Source: Hermatobates lingyangjiaoensis
Lineage: Eukaryota; Arthropoda; Insecta; Hemiptera; Hermatobatidae
Length of the DNA stretch: 64,000 nucleotides
Reading direction: 5' to 3'
Assembly (NCBI GenBank): GCA_026182355.1
Contig: JAPFBL010000084.1
Coordinates: 10,834,001-10,898,000 of the forward strand
Shown here piece after piece: positions 1-10,790 of this stretch; the stretch's first letter is position 1, and every line of letters begins with the position of its first letter. Both the position numbers and the translations under genes were made by a program. A model generated the notes under the pieces. The model saw nothing but the letters and a program-made list of their open reading frames with translations. It was not told the DNA's origin and made no database searches.

Positions 1-1190
1 GACCTTACAACCACCGCCTTCATGTTTATCAGTGATTCAATGCACAAATAACAGCTTTAGCATAATGTGGAGGAGCATCACATGGAGACCTTACAACCAC
101 CGCCTTCATGTTTATCAGTGATTCAATGCACAAATAACAGCTTTAGCATAATGTGGAGGAGCATCACATGGAGACCTTACAACCACCGCCTTCATGTTTA
201 TCAGTGATTCAATGCACAAATAACAGCTTTAGCATAATGTGGAGGAGCATCACATGGAGACCTCACAACCACCGCCTTCATGTTTATCAGTGATTCAATG
301 CACAAATATCTACTTTAGCATAATGTGGAGGAGCATCACATGGAGACCTCACAACCACCGCCTTCATGTTTATCAGTGATTCAATGCACAAATAACAGCT
401 TTAGCATAATGTGGAGGAGCATCACATGGAGACCTTACAACCACCGCCTTCATGTTTATCAGTGATTCAATGCACAAATAACAGCTTTAGCATAATGTGG
501 AGGAGCATCACATGGAGACCTTACAACCACCGCCTTCATGTTTATCAGTGATTCAATGCACAAATAACAGCTTTAGCATAATGTGGAGGAGCATCACATG
601 GAGACCTTACAACCACCGCCTTCATGTTTATCAGTGATTCAATGCACAAATAACAGCTTTAGCATAATGTGGAGGAGCATCACATGGAGACCTTACAACC
701 ACCGCCTTCATGTTTATCAGTGATTCAATGCACAAATAACAGCTTTAGCATAATGTGGAGGAGCATCACATGGAGACCTCACAACCACCGCCTTCATGTT
801 TATCAGTGATTCAATGCACAAATAACAGCTTTAGCATAATGTGGAGGAGCATCACATGGAGACCTTACAACCACCGCCTCCATGTTTATCAGTGATTCAA
901 TGCATAAATATCTACTTTAGCATAATGTGGAGGAACATCACATGGAGACCTTACAACCACCGCCTTCATGTTTATCAGTGATTCAATGCATAAATAACTG
1001 CTGTAGAATAATGTGGAAGAGCATCACAAGAAGACCGCCTCCATGTTTATCAGTGATTCAATGCATAAATAACTGCTTTAGAATAATGTGGAGGAGCATC
1101 ACATGGACGTTAGTTACAACCACTTCCTTCATGGTTATCAGTGATTGAATGCACAAATAACTGCCTTAGCATAATGTGGAGGAGCATCAT
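1..1190. repeat. 86-bp satellite array (right end of array)
   Basis: About 13.8 head-to-tail copies of an 86-bp unit. A unit starts at position 1, the next at 87, then 173, and so on. Copies to about 900 are nearly identical, differing at a few sites such as ccttac/cctcac. The last three (about 900-1190) carry many substitutions and length changes, as expected at an array edge where homogenisation is weak. The array runs off the left edge of the window. The short open frame at 927-1148 is only a repeat read-through. Confidence 0.95.
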
Positions 1191-4100
1191 ATTGTTGGAA
1201 AAACGAAACTTTGATGAATACTGTCTAAATGTTTCAATTCTGTGATAAAACAGTTTCAAACACTACCCAGTAATTGTAACAACTATCATGTTAATTCATC
1301 ATTTACAGTTAATTTTCAAAGTCAAATGATTGCTTATTATTTACAGACGGAAAGTTCAAATTCTATACTAATAAATTCAATTTTAGTGAAGTATATTAAA
1401 TTACAAAAGTAAAGTCTTCTGTTGAAAAATGAAAAGTAGTAGAAGTCTAGAATGACCCTGTATAATGGTCTATGAATGACAACAGATTTCCTGACATTGC
1501 TTTTTTCTTTAAAGCATTATAATATTGTGATTATCTGTCACTGCCACGACTATTTTTTTTTAATCAAAATAGACAATTTTCTCGCAATTTTATAAAAACA
1601 GTTTAATTTTGTTCGTAACAAAAATGTGTCAGCAAAAAAAAAAACTGATAATAGTATATTCTGAAGCTCTAACTCATGATTAGTATACCAAAAGTATAAA
1701 TAAAGCATGTTTTTTACAGTTCTGTCTGCGGAACTGTGTAGTAGACTTTGGTTGCGAAGGGAGAAAGGAAAGTACTATGGACATAATTAAGGTAGGTCGA
1801 GAATAGACGAACAAAAAACTATGAATGGTTCAGTCAATGATAACAGGAATAACGAAGAGTGGTCTACCAGCAAAAACATATTTCCACCCAAACAGACACA
1901 AACAGTAACAGTAATTTAGCATTTATATTACTACTCCATTCATTAGGCATCGAACAGAAATTAGTTTACTAATTATAACAATTTTAAAAGAAAGATTAAT
2001 AATACTATATATTTATTTCAAATAACTATAGAAAAAAAGATTCAAAATTGTAGACTGCTGTTATTAATAAGGTGGTAATCGAATTAATGTATCTTATAAT
2101 TACTACAAAAAAAAATCAAAGAGTTATTAACTCCAGAGCTAACAGGTCTCCTTGTATAGTTTATCTATATCATTAGTTAAGGGTCACGATCTCCCCTTTA
2201 GTAATTATAGAGTATTTTTAGTAAATTCAAATTTTTAGGAAAAATACTATGTGGATATCCTACGATAAACTCTTAGAGGTCAAGACAATTTTTAGTTTTC
2301 TATGAGGTTAAATATAGTGTTGATGAAAACAATCGACTTTGAGATTTTGGTAGATTTACATGTCTTGACTTCCGCACACCACCAACAACAAGACCATCAA
2401 AATTTTTTTTTGTTTTGTTTGATGATAACTGGATGTGTGATTGGGAGTATATAAAACATTCCGTAGATGCACTGCAAGCCTCACCTCGGTTTAACAAACG
2501 TTAATGGAATTTGCCAATTCTCAATCGGGTAAGGATGACCTGATCAGGTCTGATAACATGCTCTGCTCTTTAGCACATCTCTAAGTCTGAACATTGCAAA
2601 GATCAGAGCTTTCTCGGCCCCAGTCAGTTTCCTGGTATAGATGCATGTCGGTAACATGCTCTGCTACCGCATTCCTCCTAAAGTCCCAAAGAACTGTGCA
2701 AATATCAGAGATTTCCTCGTCCTAGTCATCATTTTACCATTACCATACTAAACTTTTCTTCCCTTTGGCGTCTAATGGTGTTATAGGACGTCCTACTAGC
2801 GACTTCTTTAGCCAGTCACCTTATCAATTACTATATTACCCTCTATCTGTATACCTACTTGACACAAATTCAATTCGTTTTCCACGTAATGTTGAACGGT
2901 ATCTCACAGTACCTCTCCTGTATAATTCCGCCGTTCAAAAAGGTTATTTTTGTAGAGTACTCAGTCCCAAAAATGAATCTGATAGTATCATGGACCTCTG
3001 TTCCAATGATTGTATAGCAGGACATAATGGCTTCTTGATTGCTCTTACTGCTGCAGTTTAAACACTGGAACTCTTTGGTAGGGTTCATGACAGCACAGCT
3101 CATCCTTAGTATATTGAGTTGCCTGCACCTTTCTCTGTTTTTGAGCAATGCGAATATACTCGAGTTTAAGGAAGATAAGATAGTAGTAAGCTACATGCTT
3201 GCAGGAGGCAATTTTTGGTGTAAAAAAATGAGGAAATGTAAAATAAATTCAATATTGTTTTACATTACAACAAACAATGTTTGAAAAATTATTTTTATTT
3301 ATTTTAGTTTTTATTCCTCTTCGAATTGGGTATTTATAGGTAAGACAGGATAACGACTGTCAGATCAGCTTCTATCTTAATAATTTAATACTTAATAAAT
3401 TAAGTTTAGTTAAGCTAGTACGACGTTCACTGAACGTTAGGCGGTACGAAATCCAGTTAGTTTTAATTATAAGTACTTTATGTTTAAAAATAAAATTTAT
3501 AATTTAAGAAAAACAATCCAGTTTGAGTATAGGTACAGGCACATGTAAATTTCTCACCAAAATTTTAAGCCAAATAAATCCGTGATCTTGTTTAGTTTGC
3601 TTCATTAGGGGAATGGTTCCAGCCATAGCGTCGTGACCCAGTGGGTCCCCTAACATTCTCATAGATGCCGCGTTGTTTTTAGGCAGCTTACTCAATTTTG
3701 AGTAATTTCGGCCAATCAGTTAAAATTTTACTTTTTTCGACAAATATTGATTCATGAACTACTTTCCCAAAAAAATATTAATCCGACCATCAAATCTGTT
3801 AAACTTGTCAAGAGCAAATACAACATTATAATAAATTAGTTTTATTTAGTAGGCAGTTTATAAACTGTGCTGTAATTTTATAAACATAATTGTTTATATA
3901 GTCCAACATTATAACAATACATATATTGATTAACAAAGTTCAGCCACGTAATTTTGTGTGGTATGGGTATACATAAAGTACAATGAGTGGGCTACATAGG
4001 GAAATGTACGAAACAAGGGTGTAAAGTCAGAAAAGGTTGGGATCCGCCGCGTTAGGAGAGTATCTTAACCCTTTTAAGAGTCATCATTTATGAGTCACGT

Positions 4101-5018
4101 TACTCATTCAGTCATCATTTATGAGTCATGTAAAGATCTTTAACGAGTCACCATTGCTGATCTGATCCCACAGTTACAACATATTACATATTTTCTTAAG
4201 CCTTCACAAATTTTAGTAGATGAATTGTTAAGGAAATAAACATTATTTTCAGAATTTTATTTTTTTTTTTAAATAAAATAAAATTCCAAATTTCTTCTCA
4301 CGTCAAGGAAAACAGTTTGATGTGTCAAGGCTGGCTTACTAATCAGAGGTTGCCGGCATCTGTTTTACGATAACAAAATTGCCACAGTTTTCGGAGAGAT
4401 CAACTCATGCAACAACAGATAATTTGAAATCAGCTAAGAAATATTGAAAAACAAAGATCCCTGAGATTACACGCAAATTATAACGCATGGCTTATCAAAA
4501 ACACTACCTCATAACTAAAAATAAACACGTAAACTTATTCATCACGCATGTCTTCCAGAATACTAACACATTTTTACTGATTCAGTCTTGCTCAGTAACA
4601 ACTGTATCAACTGTTACAGGCGTATGTTTGGTTATATATTATGTGTGTATCTATAGTTTCTTACTGCAATTTAAATTTCTAATAAACCAGTTCTCTGGTT
4701 TAGATCAACTTTCAAATCCAAAATATCAATTTTCTCCAAGAATTTCTTTAGAGACCTTAAAAACGGAGATAAAATAAGAAAATAAACTGCAACAGACGAA
4801 TAAATACAGAATATAAAGAATAATGCACAACATAAAGAATAATAAAAAATAGCGGTATTTTAGATACCTTAAAAAAGAATGCAATTTAAAAATCCAAAAA
4901 CCTTAGGGCATTGTAATAATTTGTAAGTTTCCTTTTTTGAATTTTATACTACTTGTACTATTCTTAATGTTGTATTTATGCATATACTTCCATGTGTTTA
5001 TGTTATAAATTTATTTTT
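1191..5018. other. AT-rich DNA, no supported gene
   Basis: No gene can be supported. Open frames (for example 2765-3061 and 4487-4777 plus, 3504-3695 minus) have no recognisable motif. Between 2540 and 2720 a phrase around 'catgctctgct' occurs twice about 100 bases apart, probably a small local duplication. At 4075-4150 an 18-base phrase around 'catcatttatgagtca' is present twice. If the OLA1 exon at 19 kb is genuine, this stretch lies on the downstream side of that gene and could be intronic. Confidence 0.6.
2312..2376 (+). repeat. Diverged relic of the TTAC-element 5' end
   Basis: The order 'tatagtg', 'gatgaaaacaatcga', 'gagattttg', 'tttacatgt', 'cttga' follows the first 90 bases of the 5019-6648 element with many substitutions. 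This points to an old, short 5' fragment. Confidence 0.45.
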
Positions 5019-6648
5019 TTACTTTACTATAAGTAAAGTATAGTGATCGTGAAAAAATTCGATCTCAAGATTTTGACGGAATTACATGTTTTGAGGTCCC
5101 AGAAGTCGTTTTATAACGTTTTTACGATGATGTCTGTGTGTGTGTGGGTGGGTGGGTGGGTGCGTGTGTTAGCATTGCTTGTTACCACGCTTCGGTCCAG
5201 AATCTTTGATGGATCAAGTTGATATTTTACACAAAAATGGGCCCCATTTAGACGAAGATCCCTATTGTTTGGGAAGAATTATGCATGATGGGAAAGTCAC
5301 TTTTTTTGCCAAAAACCGTTTTTTTTAAAACATTTATTTCTCCTAAACTACTAACCCTAGAGTTTTTAGATTTTGACATTATCTTTGAGGTTACAAATGG
5401 AACAAACGAAAAATATATTCAAAATTTTATATCAACAGGAAATATAGTTTTTTCAATAAAATGTACAAATTTTGACTTATAAATCAATCTCAAACCTTGT
5501 GAGAGCGATACAAGCCATACTGTTTGACGGACAAGAATGAAACTATGCCTATAAATAGAACATTATATGGACAATGAGTTGAGATATTTTTTTCTAAAAT
5601 TACATTCGCTAAAGGGGCGTTAGAGTACGATTTGTGTTTTCAGAAAATGTTTTTTTGACGCTGAACGGCTTGTAAAAAAATTATGAAAATTTGACCAAAA
5701 ATGGAACAAAAAATTAGCAATTCATAAAAAAAAAAAATCATGAAGTTTCAATTACGGAAAAGAGCAATAACGATATAAAAACTCTTTGTTTATCCTAGAC
5801 TAAGAGATCACCTGCTATACTTGTCGAATTTTTTGTATTTTTTTACATTGTTTACATTGACTTAGAAATTTTTTGAGCGAATCCACTGAGATAAAATTGA
5901 TGTTTCTAATGGAAAAATGAAAATATATTATTGACTTATAAGAGATGTAAGAGGAATAATATTGTGCAGGTAAATGATAACACTCATTAAAAAAAAATTC
6001 GTATATATGTTATTTGACAAAGGGGAAGGAAAATGATCTTATTAAATACTAAGAAGCCATAAAATTCCCAGTATAATAATTCTGTTAAAAACCAAAAATG
6101 TAAAAGAAAATTCAAAATATAAATCTTTCGTTTAGAGATTAATAACTGTAATTATCGTACATCCTTAATTAACAAATCACCTTAAAACAACATTTTCTTC
6201 GCTGTTTAAGATGTTTTTCAGAGAAAAAAAGGGTATTTTACTGTTTTAAATTTGAAAATTTTACATAAATATTCAATGTAGAAGGATGTTAAGTAAACGA
6301 TGTAAGAAATCTACTGGCTATTTGAACAATAGCCATGTTCTCTTGTAGGATAATATTTCGTTTCAAGAAATGTTCACATTGGTTTTTCAAAAATGATATT
6401 ACTGCTGTAGTTATACTAATGAAATTATTTGCAAATAATAAATTATTTGTGATGTACAAAAATAAGCTTATAAATTGATATGTCCTTCAATCACTATCTG
6501 TACTACCTCACGAATGCAATGCTAATAATTATATCCCATTTAGATATTTATGTTATGCTTAAATGATACGTTATGTTTTATATACTCAAGAAATTTGACA
6601 TTGAGTTACTTATAGTAAAGTAGAGTGTAGGCCACTCTAGATTTTTTA
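5019..6648 (+). mobile_element. TTAC element copy A, about 1.63 kb, non-coding
   Basis: Near-full-length member of a dispersed repeat seen at least four times here. It begins with the palindrome-like TTACTTTACTATAAGTAAAG. Near the right end it carries the inverted match TTACTTATAGTAAAGTA, followed by about 27 bases ending 'gtaggccactctagattttt'. Inside is a GT/GGGT microsatellite (about 5135-5165) and long AT-rich blocks conserved between copies. No open frame of useful length and no transposase or RT motif is visible. It is probably a non-autonomous DNA-type element, but the class is not proved because I could not identify a target-site duplication. Confidence 0.8.
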
Positions 6649-7780
6649 CTCTGTTTTGTAGGCATATGGAAAATATTTTAAATAAAATATGATTTCAAAG
6701 TTTAATTCTAATCAGAAATGGGACTGACTGATTCCTGTTATTCCTTTTCCACTTGGCTAAACGAACAAAACTTTTATTATATATAAATGTGTAAGAAATT
6801 GTTTTTACTCCTATTGTGATTCGTATATTATTCACTATCACAGAACTATAGGAAGGATTGAGAATAATGATGGGTCAGGTTTGACTGCTAGGGCAACTAC
6901 ATCGTCCCAATCCTCAAGTAGTATCGGAAAAATAAAGAGTAACGTCAGAGAAAAATCTCTTGAGATTGGGGGGCTTTTCGGTAACGTATGGAGGGAGTCT
7001 ACTATATATAGAAGGAGTTGAAGAAGAAGATAACTCTTATTAACTTAAATATCTTACCCATTTAACTTTTGTTAAAAACTAACCCAATAATTTTTTGTTT
7101 ACCTTTTCCAATTATGTTACTCGCTTGTACTTTAGCACTTTACCTCAAGAATTTGATAAATACTGTCCACAGCACTTCTAGTACTGACATACATGGTATA
7201 TCGTATACAATCGACATGTTTCAGAGGAATAAAAGTATTATGATTGTTCCAGTTTGATGAAAATGTTGAATCTTACGTTGATGGCTTTAAAGTACCTTCT
7301 TAGTTCCTTTCAAGACATTCACTCACGACTCATTTATGTACCATAATAATTTATCGCACTCAGTATCTATGGTATACTCGTAGGTTCTTCTCGACATTCT
7401 CATGTCATAGAAGACGGTCATGTTGGCTGTTAGGTATAGTGTATATTTGTATTGAATATTGTATTTTCGAATTTGTACAGATTGTATTATTAAAGAGTCA
7501 GAGTGGGAGAAACTGCATGTGCAACTTTAAGTCAGTCGTAGTTGATATGTTTTATGTTGTCTTGTTTCACATTTTTTAGTATACGAACACGAAGGAGGTT
7601 GCCAGAGGCTCCTTCAGTGACAGAAACAAAATGGAAACTTTATATAATAGTTGTTATTTGTATCTTATATCCAACAACTGGAAATCCCTAACGAGAACAC
7701 TAGCATGAATATAAAACATAGCAAATGGACTAAGACACGAATACGAAAGTTATGTAAGGATACACACACACATACTGTAT
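6649..7780. other. AT-rich DNA, nothing recognised
   Basis: No coding motif, RNA gene or clear repeat was seen on either strand. The open frame at 7069-7257 is unremarkable. Confidence 0.5.
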
Positions 7781-7945
7781 ATATATACGAGTTCAAAATC
7801 GAAGAAGAGTAACACACAGAGTAAAGAAACACACTTATAAACTCAAATTTTTGGGTAATCTTTCATCAAGAGAAAAGAAAAACGGAAACCAGGCACGTTG
7901 TAGACGTACCATATTGTGTCCAGTTTGGATCGTCTTTCAGATTAT
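7781..7945 (-). repeat. Diverged PLE 3'-end relic
   Basis: The blocks 'cgaagaagagtaacacacag', 'acacacttataaactcaaat' and 'agagaaaagaaaaacgg' follow the same order as in the left arm of the inverted repeat at 8539-9691. The hammerhead-like core has decayed here: the CUGANGA equivalent reads CTTGATGA on the minus strand. The piece is followed by an inverted echo of the 'gatccaaactggac' block near 8521. Confidence 0.55.
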
Positions 7946-8197
7946 TAACTGAATATATACATGTATACTCTTTAATATATAAAACGATGTATATTTTAAA
8001 TGTTATACTTCATGGATTATTCATTACCCAATGATATACTTCATGGGCAATGGATAATTTTATAAAGTGCGGGTTGACAACTGTAATCCTGACGACGCGC
8101 TGTGTTTTCCCTCTTGTCTTCTTCCTCATGACAGTTAAACTGCAAGTTTGAACTGTAAGTGCTCTAATCTATTGTGTACGCTACATTAGTTTCTTTT

Positions 8198-8199
<2 letters not shown>

Positions 8200-8246
<47 letters not shown>
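8200..8246. repeat. (TA)n microsatellite
   Basis: About 23 uninterrupted AT dinucleotides. PLE ends in this window are repeatedly bounded by such tracts. Confidence 0.95.
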
Positions 8247-8249
<3 letters not shown>

Positions 8250-8278
8250 TTGACTGTCGTCCTTCCGTCATATATATA

Positions 8279-8421
8279 TACGATTAAAATAAGCAGTGAC
8301 ACATAAACAGAAACACAACAAAGACTCACTTTTCAATATTTCGACCGTAATGGCGGTCGAAATATTGAAAAGTTGTCTTTGTTGTGTTTCTGTTTATGTG
8401 TCACTGCTTATTTTAATCGTT
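8279..8421. repeat. 143-bp near-perfect palindrome centred on a hammerhead helix II
   Basis: The left half (acgattaaaataagcag at 8280 on) is the inverted copy of the right half (ending cttattttaatcgt near 8421), with very few mismatches. The axis lies at about 8350, inside CGACCG-taatgg-CGGTCG, which is helix II of the hammerhead-like motif found intact at 9752-9804. The right half continues into the same 3' flank as that motif (cctgccggaccgtttttcg). It looks like a PLE end that folded back at helix II and was copied. Confidence 0.85.
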
Positions 8422-8454
8422 ATTTGTCCTGCCGGACCGTTTTTCGTTTATCAT

Positions 8455-8456
<2 letters not shown>

Positions 8457-8499
<43 letters not shown>
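8457..8499. repeat. (TA)n microsatellite
   Basis: Pure TA tract immediately after the 'tcatgg' that ends the PLE 3' flank. The same order is seen at 9885-9922. Confidence 0.95.
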
Positions 8500-8501
<2 letters not shown>

Positions 8502-8592
8502 ACTTAAAATTCGAAAAAACGATCCAAACTGGACGCAAATCAAATCACAAACGAAGAAAAGCAACACACAGAGAAAGAGACACACTTACAAA

Positions 8593-8633
8593 CTCAAATT
8601 TTCGGATGATCCGTCTTCAGGAGAAAAGAGAGA
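8593..8633 (-). ncRNA. Hammerhead-like motif, family B (left arm)
   Basis: On the minus strand: CTC, then CTGAAGA, one C, helix II GGA/TCC with loop TCA, then GAAA, ATTT and GAG. The CTC/GAG strands can form helix I. It is the mirror copy of the motif at 9607-9637. Helix I is only three pairs and helix III is a minimal cap, so activity of a single copy is doubtful. Confidence 0.55.
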
Positions 8634-9606
8634 AAGGGCGACCAAGCACGCCGGAAACACAACGGCAGGAAACCGTCCCGGCAACCGACCGTGCTGCCAC
8701 GCGCGCCCGGTTCAGGAAGTAATGAAGTAGAGACGATCAGAAGAAAATTAATATTAAAATTAAAATTAAGAATTAAGAAAAGCAGTTCTGGTTGATTGAA
8801 GGTAAAATAAACAGCAGGAAGATAAATGAAGTATAAAAAGGAATACCGTGAAAAATACCTAAAAGCATGAAAAAGGAAGATAACAGAGTTGGTAAGGCGA
8901 TGAGAAACAAATGAAAATACAAGGATAAGAACAATTAAAAATAAAAGTAATAATATAAAATAAATAAATAATTAAAGCAATTTAAAAATAGGAATAAAAA
9001 TAAATAAAATAAAATAAATTAGATAAAATAAAAATAATAAATAAATGTTAAATAAAAAAAAAATATATATATATAAATAAATAAAATAAAAATAAAATAT
9101 ATTTATCGCTTAAGGTTTAAATATATAATATATTTTATTTTTATTTTATTTATTCATATATATATATTTTTTTTTATTTAACATTTATTTATTATTTTTA
9201 TTTTATCTAATTTATTTTATTTTATTTATTTTTATTCCTATTTTTTAAATTGCTTTAATTATTTATTTATTTTATATTATTACTTTTATTTTTAATTGTT
9301 CTTATCCTTGTATTTTCATTTGTTTCTCATCGCCTTACCAACTCTGTTATCTTCCTTTTTCATGCTTTTAGGTATTTTTCACGGTATTCCTTTTTATACT
9401 TCATTTATCTTCCTGCTGTTTATTTTACCTTCAATCAACCAGAACTGCTTTTCTTAATTCTTAATTTTAATTTTAATATTAATTTTCTTCTGATCGTCTC
9501 TACTTCATTACTTCCTGAACCGGGCGCGCGTGGCAGCACGGTCGGTTGCCGGGACGGTTTCCTGCCGTTGTGTTTCAGGCGTGCTTGGTCGCCCTTTCTC
9601 TCTTTT

Positions 9607-9637
9607 CTCCTGAAGACGGATCATCCGAAAATTTGGG
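9607..9637 (+). ncRNA. Hammerhead-like motif, family B (right arm)
   Basis: CTC (9607-9609), core CTGAAGA (9610-9616), single C, helix II GGA/TCC, GAAA, then ATTT and GGG. Relative to the left arm the 3' helix I strand is GGG instead of GAG, which still pairs through one G-U. The motif sits in the GC-rich 3' region of a PLE end. Confidence 0.55.
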
Positions 9638-9687
9638 TTTGTAAGTGTGTCTCTTTCTCTGTGTGTTGCTTTTCTTCGTTTGTGATT

Positions 9688-9690
<3 letters not shown>

Positions 9691-9725
<35 letters not shown>
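9691..9725. repeat. (TA)n microsatellite
   Basis: Pure TA tract joining the right arm of the large inverted repeat to the next PLE end. Confidence 0.95.
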
Positions 9726-9728
<3 letters not shown>

Positions 9729-9751
9729 TTGACTGTCGTCCTTCCGTCAAT

Positions 9752-9804
9752 TCACTTCTTCTCCTGAAGACGACCGCCATTACGGTCGAAATATTGAAAA
9801 GTGA
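9752..9804 (+). ncRNA. Hammerhead-like ribozyme motif, family B
   Basis: Best family B fold. Outer helix I is TCACTT (9752-9757) with AAGTGA (9799-9804); inner helix I is TC (9762-9763) with GA (9796-9797). The core CTGAAGA is at 9764-9770, followed by unpaired C9771. Helix II is GACCG (9772-9776) with CGGTC (9783-9787) and loop CCATTA. GAAA is at 9788-9791, then a two-base cap with A9791-U9794. Cleavage is predicted after U9795. The motif lies in a PLE 3' end that runs to the next (TA)n tract at about 9890. Confidence 0.65.
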
Positions 9805-9886
9805 GTCTTTGTTATGTTTCAGTCAATGTGTCACAGTTTATTTTAAGTGTATCTGTCCTGCCGGACCGTTTTTCGTTTATCATGGC

Positions 9887-9889
<3 letters not shown>

Positions 9890-9922
<33 letters not shown>
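9890..9922. repeat. (TA)n microsatellite
   Basis: TA tract at the 3' boundary of the PLE end that carries the 9752-9804 motif. Confidence 0.9.
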
Positions 9923-9928
<6 letters not shown>

Positions 9929-9961
9929 GTTGAAGCCATAGCAAAAGTAATTCTATAATGG

Positions 9962-10003
9962 GACTAAGACTTTTCAACCATGTAACTGGTCCTCGTCAGA
10001 GTC
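9962..10003 (-). ncRNA. Hammerhead-like motif, family A, array unit 1
   Basis: Minus strand: helix I GACT/AGTC, core CTGACGA, one unpaired G, helix II GACCA/TGGTT with loop GTTACA, then GAAAAG and TCTT before AGTC. Compared with family A at 58106-58148, helix II changes on both strands (GACCG/CGGTT to GACCA/TGGTT), keeping pairing. Confidence 0.6.
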
Positions 10004-10054
10004 TGATAATGAATGGTTGTGTCCCTTCTGCTACAGTACGAAATTCTGAAATGG

Positions 10055-10096
10055 GAATAAGATCTTTCAACCTTGCAACTGGTCCTCGTCAGAGTC
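10055..10096 (-). ncRNA. Hammerhead-like motif, family A, array unit 2
   Basis: Minus strand: GACT, core CTGACGA, unpaired G, a helix II of GACCA-type with loop GTTGCA, GAAAGATCTT, then ATTC. The last helix I strand has one change (ATTC for AGTC), weakening the stem. Confidence 0.55.
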
Positions 10097-10499
10097 TGAT
10101 GATGAATGAATGTGTCCATTCGGCTACAGTAAGAAATTCTGAAATGGGACAAAGATCTTTCAACCATGTAACTGATACTCATTAGCCTCATAATGAATGA
10201 ATGATTGTGATAATTCGACAACAGTAAGAAATTCTGAAATGGGACTAAAATCTTTCAACCATGCACTGGTTCTCGTCAAGTCTGATAATGAATGAATGTG
10301 TCGATTCGGTTACAGTAAGATATTCTGAAATAGGACTAAGGTCTTTCAACCATGTAACTGGTTCACATAATGAATAAATGAATCTGTTCATTCGACCAAT
10401 TACTGGACTGGTCGATAAGAAAGTAACAAAAGATAAGCAGTATGATACCCAGAGCAACACATACAATGTAATCACCAAATCAATTTTTAAGTTTCCACA

Positions 10500-10790
10500 A
10501 GAGATGAGAGGGTGATAAAAAGAATAATATTAACTGCGAGAAATCAAAAATTCAAACTAAAGATCATATTTCAGTATACAAACAAAACACAAGTTGTCAC
10601 AAGGAAAAAAAGGTCAGCAGACAGTCCAAAAACCAACTTAATATACGAGTTCATATGTAATACCGGAAACTGCGAATTGAGTATTCTTCGTATATTGATT
10701 TAACCGTAACTGCTCTTTCCGGACAGTTCACTATGCATTTTACCTCAGGAAAAGAAACATGACAACACATAGTATACTGTGACAGGTAAT
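10500..10790 (+). pseudogene. PLE GIY-YIG endonuclease fragment (frameshifted)
   Basis: The frame at 10512-10703 contains 'NLIYEFICNTGNCELS', which has the spacing and cysteines of the start of a GIY-YIG domain in Penelope-like elements. After one frame change the text continues 'SYIDLTVTALSG' and 'FTMHFTSGK', matching the usual YIG...T..L...L..H segment, with D where the catalytic motif normally has G. Several stops follow. In PLEs this domain nicks target DNA downstream of the reverse transcriptase. The fragment sits just after the tandem hammerhead array. It is dead; only the family call is safe. Confidence 0.6.

Larger units (their letters stand above)
8539..9691. repeat. Large inverted repeat, arms of about 564 bp
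   Basis: Left arm about 8539-9102 and right arm about 9128-9691 are near-perfect reverse complements, separated by about 25 bases around 9115. Matched landmarks: 'ttcaggaag' at 8711-8719 with 'cttcctgaa' at 9511-9519, and 'aaaataaaaataaaatata' at 9083 with its complement at 9129. Each arm carries a GC-rich PLE 3' region with a hammerhead-like motif. The inner part is AT-only. The structure could form a long hairpin in DNA or RNA. A snapback or template-switch product of PLE retrotransposition is the likeliest origin. Confidence 0.9.
9945..10380 (-). repeat. Tandem array of about 93-bp units, each built on a hammerhead-like motif
   Basis: Five direct units start with 'gggac' or 'gggaa' near 9960, 10053, 10146, 10241 and 10332, so spacing is 91-95 bp. 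Read on the minus strand each unit holds GACT, CTGACGA, a helix II, GAAA and AGTC. Units 1 and 2 (9962-10003 and 10055-10096) keep the full core; units 3-5 are progressively damaged (unit 3 has 'actcattag' where the core should be, unit 5 lacks it). Tandem hammerhead units are typical of PLE terminal repeats and of retrozymes. The open frames across this region are repeat read-throughs. Confidence 0.85.

Noticed and set aside
927..1148. 73-codon frame in the satellite
   Set aside because: It is read-through of the 86-bp repeat; the protein text repeats itself.
8296..8730. 144-codon frame across the palindrome, TA tract and inverted repeat arm
   Set aside because: The run of alternating Ile and Tyr is just TA microsatellite; the rest lies in PLE non-coding ends.
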